From Halostreptopolyspora alba (lineage in GTDB: Bacteria; Actinomycetota; Actinomycetes; Streptosporangiales; Streptosporangiaceae), in contig RJMB01000024.1 of NCBI GenBank assembly GCA_003725585.1, positions 20,942-84,941 on the forward strand: a stretch of DNA of 64,000 nt, in the 5' to 3' direction. Position numbers and translations under genes: made by a program. How positions within the stretch are numbered: position 1 is the stretch's first letter; each line of letters begins with the position of its first letter. The notes beneath the pieces are model-generated. The model did no database searches, was not told the DNA's origin, and saw only the letters and a list, made by a program, of their open reading frames with translations. This document shows, piece after piece, positions 59,052 through 64,000 of the stretch.

Positions 59052-60220
59052 AGATCACGATCCTGATCGCGAACGCCTACGGGATGGGCGGCACGATTCG
59101 GACCGTCTTCAACCTGGCCGGGGGGCTCGCCGAGCGGCACGAGGTCGAGATCGTCAGCCTGGTCCAGCACACCGAGGAGCCGTTCTTCACCCTGCCCGAC
59201 GGCGTGCGCCTGCGGTCCCTGACATGGATCGGACCACCCACCGAGGGCCGCGAGAGCCCCGGCCGCCTCGAGCGGAGGCGGGAACGTCGTCCCGCGCGGC
59301 CCGTTCCCCCCTCGGAGTTCCGGCGCAACCGCTACCTCAACGCCCGGACGGAGCGCGAGGTGCGGCGCCTGCTGCGGCGCACCGACGCCGACGTCGTCAT
59401 GGGCACACGGCCGGGAATCAACCTGATGCTGGCCAAATGGGCGCCGCGCCGGCTGCTCACCATCGGTCAGGTGCACACCCACCTGGGCAGCCACGGCCCC
59501 GACCTGCGCGCCGAGATCCGCCGGCGGTACCCCAGGCTCGACGGTTTGGTGGTGCTGACCGACTCCGACCGTGACATGTTCGCGGACTTCCTGCGGCCCC
59601 CGCCGGGTTGGCTGGTCACGATGCCCAACGCGCTGCCGCCCGGGCACTACCCGCGGTCCAGCCAGGAGAACCCGATCATCGTCGCGGCCGGGCGGATCGC
59701 GGCGGTCAAGCAGTACCCCAAGCTCCTCGAGGCGTTCTCGATGGTCGCCCACGTGCACCCCGAGTGGCGGCTGCGCATCTACGCCGGGGGAGAGGGCCAG
59801 GACGACCTGCGGGACCAGATCGCTGACATGGGGTTGAGCAACCAGGTCACGCTCATGGGCCGCACCCGGGACCTGCCCGGGGAGCTGTCCAAGGGGTCGA
59901 TCCTGGCGGTCAGCTCCCGCTACGAGGGTTTCGGGATGACCATCATCGAGGCGTTCTCGGTGGGCGTTCCCGTGGTGAGCTTCGACTGCCCGCAGGGTCC
60001 CAGGGAGATCATCGAACACGAACGCAACGGGCTGCTCGTCCCGGCGCAGGAGGTCACATCGCTGGGGTGGGCGCTGCTGCGCATGGTGGAGAACCACGAC
60101 GAGCGGCTGCGCATGAGCGACGCCGCGATTCGCGCGTCCGAGACGTACGCGCTGCCGGTGATCACCCGCCGCTGGGAGGAGTACATCGAGGAGCGCCGGG
60201 CCAGCAAGACCGCCCACTGA
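59048..60220 (+). CDS. Family 4 glycosyltransferase
   Basis: 390 residues, overlapping the beta-rich protein by 4 bp. GT-B signs: 'NAYGMGGTIRTVFNLAGGLAERHEVEIVS', 'IIVAAGRIAAVKQYPKLLEAFSMVA', 'NQVTLMGRTRDLPGELSKGSILAVSSRYEGFGMTIIEAFSVGVPVVSFD' and 'GPREIIEHERNGLLVP'. This sequence style is close to TagE-like poly(glycerol-phosphate) glucosyltransferases and to enzymes using UDP-GlcNAc. A role in decorating the exported polymer fits the context. Confidence 0.9.
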   Translation: MKITILIANAYGMGGTIRTVFNLAGGLAERHEVEIVSLVQHTEEPFFTLPDGVRLRSLTWIGPPTEGRESPGRLERRRERRPARPVPPSEFRRNRYLNARTEREVRRLLRRTDADVVMGTRPGINLMLAKWAPRRLLTIGQVHTHLGSHGPDLRAEIRRRYPRLDGLVVLTDSDRDMFADFLRPPPGWLVTMPNALPPGHYPRSSQENPIIVAAGRIAAVKQYPKLLEAFSMVAHVHPEWRLRIYAGGEGQDDLRDQIADMGLSNQVTLMGRTRDLPGELSKGSILAVSSRYEGFGMTIIEAFSVGVPVVSFDCPQGPREIIEHERNGLLVPAQEVTSLGWALLRMVENHDERLRMSDAAIRASETYALPVITRRWEEYIEERRASKTAH

Positions 60221-60255
60221 GGCGCCGGCTGCGCGTGTCCCGAACACCGGACGCG

Positions 60256-60261
60256 TATCGT
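60256..60261 (+). promoter_or_regulatory. -10 box (TATCGT) for fbiC
   Basis: TANNNT hexamer exactly 7 nt before ATG 60269; no Shine-Dalgarno sequence, so a leaderless fbiC mRNA is likely. Confidence 0.45.
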
Positions 60262-60268
60262 GCGGGCT

Positions 60269-62920
60269 ATGAGCGCTGTGGACGGGACCACCGAACCGAC
60301 CCCGACATCATCGGCCATGCGCCGCGCCTTGGCGCGGGCCCGCGACGGTAAGACCATCGACGCCGACGAGGCGGCGGTGCTGTTGCGGGCGCGTGGCGAC
60401 GACCTCGACGAACTGCTCGGCCACGCGGCGCGGGTGCGCGACGCCGGGCTCCAGGCCGCGGGCCGACCGGGCGTCATCACCTACAGCCGCAAGGTGTTCG
60501 TTCCGGTGACCCGGCTGTGCCGGGACCGGTGCCACTACTGCACATTCGCGACGGTGCCGGGCAGGCTGTCCGCCCCCTTCCTCTCCCCGGACGAGATCCT
60601 CGACATCGCCCGCCGGGGCGCCGACATGGGGTGCAAGGAGGCCCTGATCACGCTCGGCGACCGCCCGGAGGACCGCTGGGACCAGGCCAGGGAGTGGCTC
60701 AACGAGCGCGGTTACGACGACACGCTGTCCTACGTCCGCGCCATGGCGATCATGATCCTGGAGGAGACCGGGCTCCTGCCGCACCTCAACCCCGGCGTGC
60801 TCGGCTGGTCGGACTTCCAGCGGCTGAAGCCGGTCGCGCCGTCGATGGGCATGATGCTGGAGACCACCTCCGAGCGGCTGTTCACCGAGCCGGGGCAGCC
60901 CCACTACGGCAGCCCGGACAAGGACCCGGCGGTGCGAATGCGCGTCCTGGAGGACGCCGGGCGTTGTGCCGTGCCGTTCACCACGGGAATCCTCATCGGC
61001 ATCGGGGAGACGGTCGCGGAGCGGGCCGACTCGATCCTGGCCATGCGCGGGGTCGCCCGCGAGTACGGCGGGATCCAGGAAGTCATCGTGCAGAACTTCC
61101 GGGCCAAACCCGACACGGCGATGATGCACCGCCCCGACGCCGAGCTGGCCGAGCTCGCGGCCACAACCGCGGTCACCCGTCTGGTGATGGGGGCGAGCGC
61201 GCGCGTACAGGCACCGCCCAACCTGCTCGACGCGGCGCACCCCGAACCGGGCGCCGCCGAGGCGGCGGACGCGTTCGCGCTGCTGCTGCGAGCCGGGATC
61301 GACGACTGGGGCGGCGTCTCCCCACTCACCCCGGACCACGTGAACCCCGAGCGGCCCTGGCCACAGATCACCGAGCTCGCCCGGCGCACGACGGAGTCCG
61401 GATTCGAGCTGCGCGAGCGCCTCACGATCTACCCCGAGTACGTGCGGCGGGGCGAGCCGTGGCTGGACCCGCGGCTCAACGGGCACGTCGCGGCGCTCAC
61501 CGACCCCGCGACCGGGCTGGCCCGCGAGGAGGCCACGGTCGAGGGCCGCCCCTGGCAGGAGCCCGAAGCCGGGTTGGCCGCTTCCGGCCGCACCGACCTG
61601 CACGCGGCCATCGACACCGAGGGGCGCTCCGAGGACCGCCGCGGCGATTTCGACGCGGTTTACGGCGACTGGGAGGAGGTGCGTGACCGCGCTTCCCGCC
61701 CCGGTGCGGAGCATCAGGCCCCCCGCCGCTCCGACGCCGAGATCCGTGACGCGCTGCGGGCCGCCGAGATCGACCCGGCGGGGCTCTCCGACGAGCAGGC
61801 GCTCGCTCTGCTGCACGCCGACGGGCCGGAGCTGGAGGAGCTGGTGGCGCTCGCCGACGGTCTCCGGCGCGACGCGGTCGGCGACGACGTGACGTTCGTG
61901 GTCACCCGCAACATCAACTTCACCAACGTCTGCTACACCGGCTGCCGGTTCTGCGCGTTCGCGCAGCGCCGCACGGACGCCGACGCCTACACGCTCTCCC
62001 TCGACCAGGTCGCCGACCGGGCCGCCGAGGCGTGGGAGGCCGGCGCGGGTGAGGTGTGCATGCAGGGCGGGATCCACCCCGACCTGCCCGGGACCGCCTA
62101 CTTCGACATCGCGCGCGCCGTCAAGGAACGCGTGCCCCAGGCGCACGTGCACGCGTTCAGCCCGATGGAGGTGGTCAACGGGGCGTCACGAACCAACCTG
62201 CCGGTGCGCGAGTGGCTGGAACGGGCTCGCGAGGCCGGCCTCGACTCGATCCCGGGCACCGCGGCGGAGATCCTGGACGACGACGTGCGGTGGGTGCTGA
62301 CCAAGGGGAAGCTTCCGGCCTCGGAGTGGATCGACGTGATCAGCACCGCCCACGACATCGGGCTGCCGACGACCTCGACCATGATGTACGGCCACGTCGA
62401 CGCGCCACGGCACTGGGTCGCCCACATCAAGCTCATCCGGTCGCTACAGCGGCGTTCCCTCGAACGCACCGGTAGGCCGGGGTTCACCGAGTTCGTGCTG
62501 CTGCCGTTCGTGCACACGAACGCGCCCATCTACCTGGCGGGGCTCGCCCGCACCGGCCCCACGGTTCGGGAGAACAGGGCGGTGCACGCGCTCGCGCGGC
62601 TGCTGCTGCACGGCACCATCGACAACATCCAGTGCTCGTGGGTGAAGCTCGCCGAGGACACCTGCCGCCAGCTGCTGGCCGGCGGGGTCAACGACGTCGG
62701 CGGCACCCTGATGGAGGAGACGATCAGCCGGATGGCCGGATCGGACCACGGCTCGTTCAAGACCATCAGCGACATTCGTGCCCTGGTCGAGCCCACCGGC
62801 CGGCCCGTGCGCCAGCGCACCACGCTCTACGGCGAGGTGCCCGCCGACCGCCGCGCGGTCGCCGAGGCCAACGACGGTGTGGCCGCCAGCGTGCGGCGCC
62901 CGCGGTTGCCGGTGGTGTGA
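60269..62920 (+). CDS. fbiC: FO synthase (7,8-didemethyl-8-hydroxy-5-deazariboflavin synthase), fused CofG/CofH
   Basis: 883 residues from ATG 60269. Two radical-SAM halves make the deazaflavin chromophore of coenzyme F420 from tyrosine and a ribityl-aminouracil. The N-terminal CofG half has the iron-sulfur cysteines C84, C88 and C91 (CRDRCHYC); the C-terminal CofH half has C555, C559 and C562 (CYTGCRFC). The fused form is typical of actinobacteria, and the length matches mycobacterial FbiC. No other F420 gene (fbiA, fbiB, fbiD) is seen in the window. Confidence 0.96.
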   Translation: MSAVDGTTEPTPTSSAMRRALARARDGKTIDADEAAVLLRARGDDLDELLGHAARVRDAGLQAAGRPGVITYSRKVFVPVTRLCRDRCHYCTFATVPGRLSAPFLSPDEILDIARRGADMGCKEALITLGDRPEDRWDQAREWLNERGYDDTLSYVRAMAIMILEETGLLPHLNPGVLGWSDFQRLKPVAPSMGMMLETTSERLFTEPGQPHYGSPDKDPAVRMRVLEDAGRCAVPFTTGILIGIGETVAERADSILAMRGVAREYGGIQEVIVQNFRAKPDTAMMHRPDAELAELAATTAVTRLVMGASARVQAPPNLLDAAHPEPGAAEAADAFALLLRAGIDDWGGVSPLTPDHVNPERPWPQITELARRTTESGFELRERLTIYPEYVRRGEPWLDPRLNGHVAALTDPATGLAREEATVEGRPWQEPEAGLAASGRTDLHAAIDTEGRSEDRRGDFDAVYGDWEEVRDRASRPGAEHQAPRRSDAEIRDALRAAEIDPAGLSDEQALALLHADGPELEELVALADGLRRDAVGDDVTFVVTRNINFTNVCYTGCRFCAFAQRRTDADAYTLSLDQVADRAAEAWEAGAGEVCMQGGIHPDLPGTAYFDIARAVKERVPQAHVHAFSPMEVVNGASRTNLPVREWLERAREAGLDSIPGTAAEILDDDVRWVLTKGKLPASEWIDVISTAHDIGLPTTSTMMYGHVDAPRHWVAHIKLIRSLQRRSLERTGRPGFTEFVLLPFVHTNAPIYLAGLARTGPTVRENRAVHALARLLLHGTIDNIQCSWVKLAEDTCRQLLAGGVNDVGGTLMEETISRMAGSDHGSFKTISDIRALVEPTGRPVRQRTTLYGEVPADRRAVAEANDGVAASVRRPRLPVV

Positions 62921-62942
62921 ACCCGGTCGTTGGGCGCCCGCT

Positions 62943-62974
62943 CCGTGGGCTCCGGGGAACCCCGGAACCCACGG
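62943..62974. terminator. Bidirectional terminator between fbiC and the DUF1266 gene
   Basis: CCGTGGGCTCCGGGG (62943-62957) pairs with CCCCGGAACCCACGG (62960-62974), 15 bp with one mismatch and a 2-nt loop, between the two convergent stops (62920 and 62976). Confidence 0.7.
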
Positions 62975-62975
62975 G

Positions 62976-63734
62976 CTAGAGGTGGAACGGGACGTGTAGC
63001 CAGGGGCTGTGCGGGTGGGCCATCATCGTGTGGTGCACCGCCAGCGGGTCGGTGTAGCGGAACCCGAACTGGCCGTTGTCGAAGTGCAGGCAGCGCCCCA
63101 GGATGTAGCCCGCCGAGAACTCCGCCCACGAACCGTAGTACTGCCGCGCCAACTCGCTCGCGCGCACCGCGTACCAGTGCGCGGTACGCGGGTCGGTGTA
63201 GCCGCAGTGCAGACCCCAGCGCGCCATGTTCGCGCCGCGGCCGAGGTCCCACGCCCTGATGTCGTTGACGACGGCGCCGGGCGGGAAGAGGCCGTCGGTG
63301 ACGAAGCGGTTCTCGTACTCCAGGATCATGCCGGCGGTGCCCCGGAGGTGCTGGTAGACGGAGTTGTCCTGGCCGTTCTGCTGGCACCACCCGGCGATGG
63401 CCTGGTCCCACATCGCGGGTTGCGCGGGAGCGCCGGTCTGCCACGCTGCCTGCTGGCGCAGCTGTAGTAGCAGGCTCGCCACCTGGTTGCTGGATGTGCC
63501 GTCGAGCAGGGCGTCCTGTTGCCGCCGCCAGGCGTCGGGCGAGTCGATGCCCCAGTCCTGGGCGAGCTCCTCACGCTTCTGCCACGCGTCGCAACAGCTA
63601 CACCCCCGGTCGGGCGAGTTCCAGGGGGCACCGTTGTTCACCGAGATGTGCGCCGCGCAGGCGAACGCGTGCGCGAGAGGTCCGTGGAAGGGGCCGTTCG
63701 GGTCGGCGGGCAGGTCGAGGATGTTCGCGTGCAC
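62976..63734 (-). CDS. DUF1266-family protein
   Basis: 252 residues from GTG 63734. Soluble, helix-rich and tryptophan-rich. The segment 'VVNDIRAWDLGRGANMARWGLHCGYTD' followed by 'AHWYAVRASELARQYYGSWAEFSAGYILGR' is the DUF1266 core, a family of unknown function widespread in actinomycetes. The N-terminal third has three closely spaced Cys ('DRGCSCCDAW') that could bind a metal or form a disulfide; I do not know whether this is general in the family. No signal peptide and no obvious link to fbiC, from which it is separated by a terminator. Confidence 0.75.
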   Translation of the reverse strand: MHANILDLPADPNGPFHGPLAHAFACAAHISVNNGAPWNSPDRGCSCCDAWQKREELAQDWGIDSPDAWRRQQDALLDGTSSNQVASLLLQLRQQAAWQTGAPAQPAMWDQAIAGWCQQNGQDNSVYQHLRGTAGMILEYENRFVTDGLFPPGAVVNDIRAWDLGRGANMARWGLHCGYTDPRTAHWYAVRASELARQYYGSWAEFSAGYILGRCLHFDNGQFGFRYTDPLAVHHTMMAHPHSPWLHVPFHL

Positions 63735-63905
63735 AGGAACCCCGTTCTCGCGGCCACCGGCCGGGTGGTGTCATGGGCTGGGTGCGCCTGACCGTATATG
63801 AGGCGAGTGCCCCATTGGTCCATTAGCGGGAGGCGTGACGCGGGATTCTCCCTGTTGCCGTGACCGGCGGGTGGTGTGGATATCGGGCTCCCGTACCTCT
63901 TGTTG

Positions 63906-63960
63906 ATCTTGTCGCTATCGAGAAGGGAAACCGTTTTCCGTGTCGACAGCTACAAGATCT
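63906..63960. repeat. 55-bp near-palindrome, copy B
   Basis: Inverted copy of 5412-5466: GATCTTGTCGCTATCG ... CGACAGCTACAAGATC, 50 of 55 positions identical after reverse complementing, same length, same terminal GATCTTGT/ACAAGATC. The surrounding 63735-64000 stretch contains no gene that I can support. Confidence 0.85.
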
Positions 63961-64000
63961 ATTGGTTCATCCTGGAGAGGTCGGCGGCGGTTTCGACGGG

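Noticed and set aside
60308..62152. 614-residue minus-strand frame opposite fbiC
   Set aside because: Antisense to both radical-SAM halves of FbiC; no family motif.
1..64000. tRNA, rRNA, riboswitch, CRISPR, transposase or phage genes
   Set aside because: I looked for cloverleaf ends, repeat-spacer patterns, DDE/integrase motifs and phage structural genes and saw none; a tRNAscan, Rfam and IS search would settle it.

Overview
The window is high-GC chromosomal DNA from an actinomycete. Evidence: mycothiol-dependent formaldehyde dehydrogenase, coenzyme F420 (FO) synthase FbiC, a biotin carboxylase/BCCP fusion with a separate epsilon subunit, a TIGR03089-type protein beside an LCP protein, frequent GTG starts, and several TANNNT boxes 6-8 nt before start codons (leaderless-type promoters). 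Gene content resembles Nocardiopsis/Streptomonospora-type organisms, but that placement is an inference. No rRNA, tRNA, CRISPR array, transposase or phage gene was seen.

1-21 kb is mostly primary metabolism. It holds the 3' end of an LpdA-like flavoprotein, a four-gene tandem family of uncharacterised membrane proteins (353-5322), and the acyl-CoA carboxylase set (alpha subunit, epsilon, beta). PEP carboxylase, biotin ligase, a PH-domain membrane protein, a class III adenylate cyclase, mycothiol-dependent formaldehyde oxidation (dehydrogenase plus metallo-hydrolase), an OmpR-type two-component pair, GtrA and purKE follow.

21.5-60 kb is a long cell-envelope glycopolymer region. It supplies activated sugars (Ugd; WecB and a WecC-like enzyme, predicted to give UDP-ManNAc and its uronate), an IspD/TarI-like cytidylyltransferase with a GlpQ-type phosphodiesterase, and a TagGH/Wzm-Wzt-type ABC exporter. 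About ten glycosyltransferases, two LytR-CpsA-Psr ligases, a GT-C membrane enzyme and an AglD/LPG-synthase-type membrane protein complete it. In the middle lies a tight five-gene operon (30479-34638): a degenerate CDP-alcohol transferase-like protein, a DUF5941-like membrane protein, a LicC/IPCT-like nucleotidyltransferase, a glycerol-1-phosphate-dehydrogenase-like enzyme and a CDP-alcohol phosphotransferase with His at the last motif Asp. It looks like a complete route to an unusual CDP-alcohol and its phosphodiester product, and it is the best candidate here for an undescribed system.

60.2-64 kb holds fbiC and a DUF1266 protein.

Non-coding structure is notable. A 55-bp near-palindrome occurs twice in opposite orientation at the two ends of the window. 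A second repeat family, including a 136-bp tandem duplication, occurs at three places, each time starting at the TAG stop codon of a minus-strand gene. Several strong hairpins lie between convergent genes or after operons.
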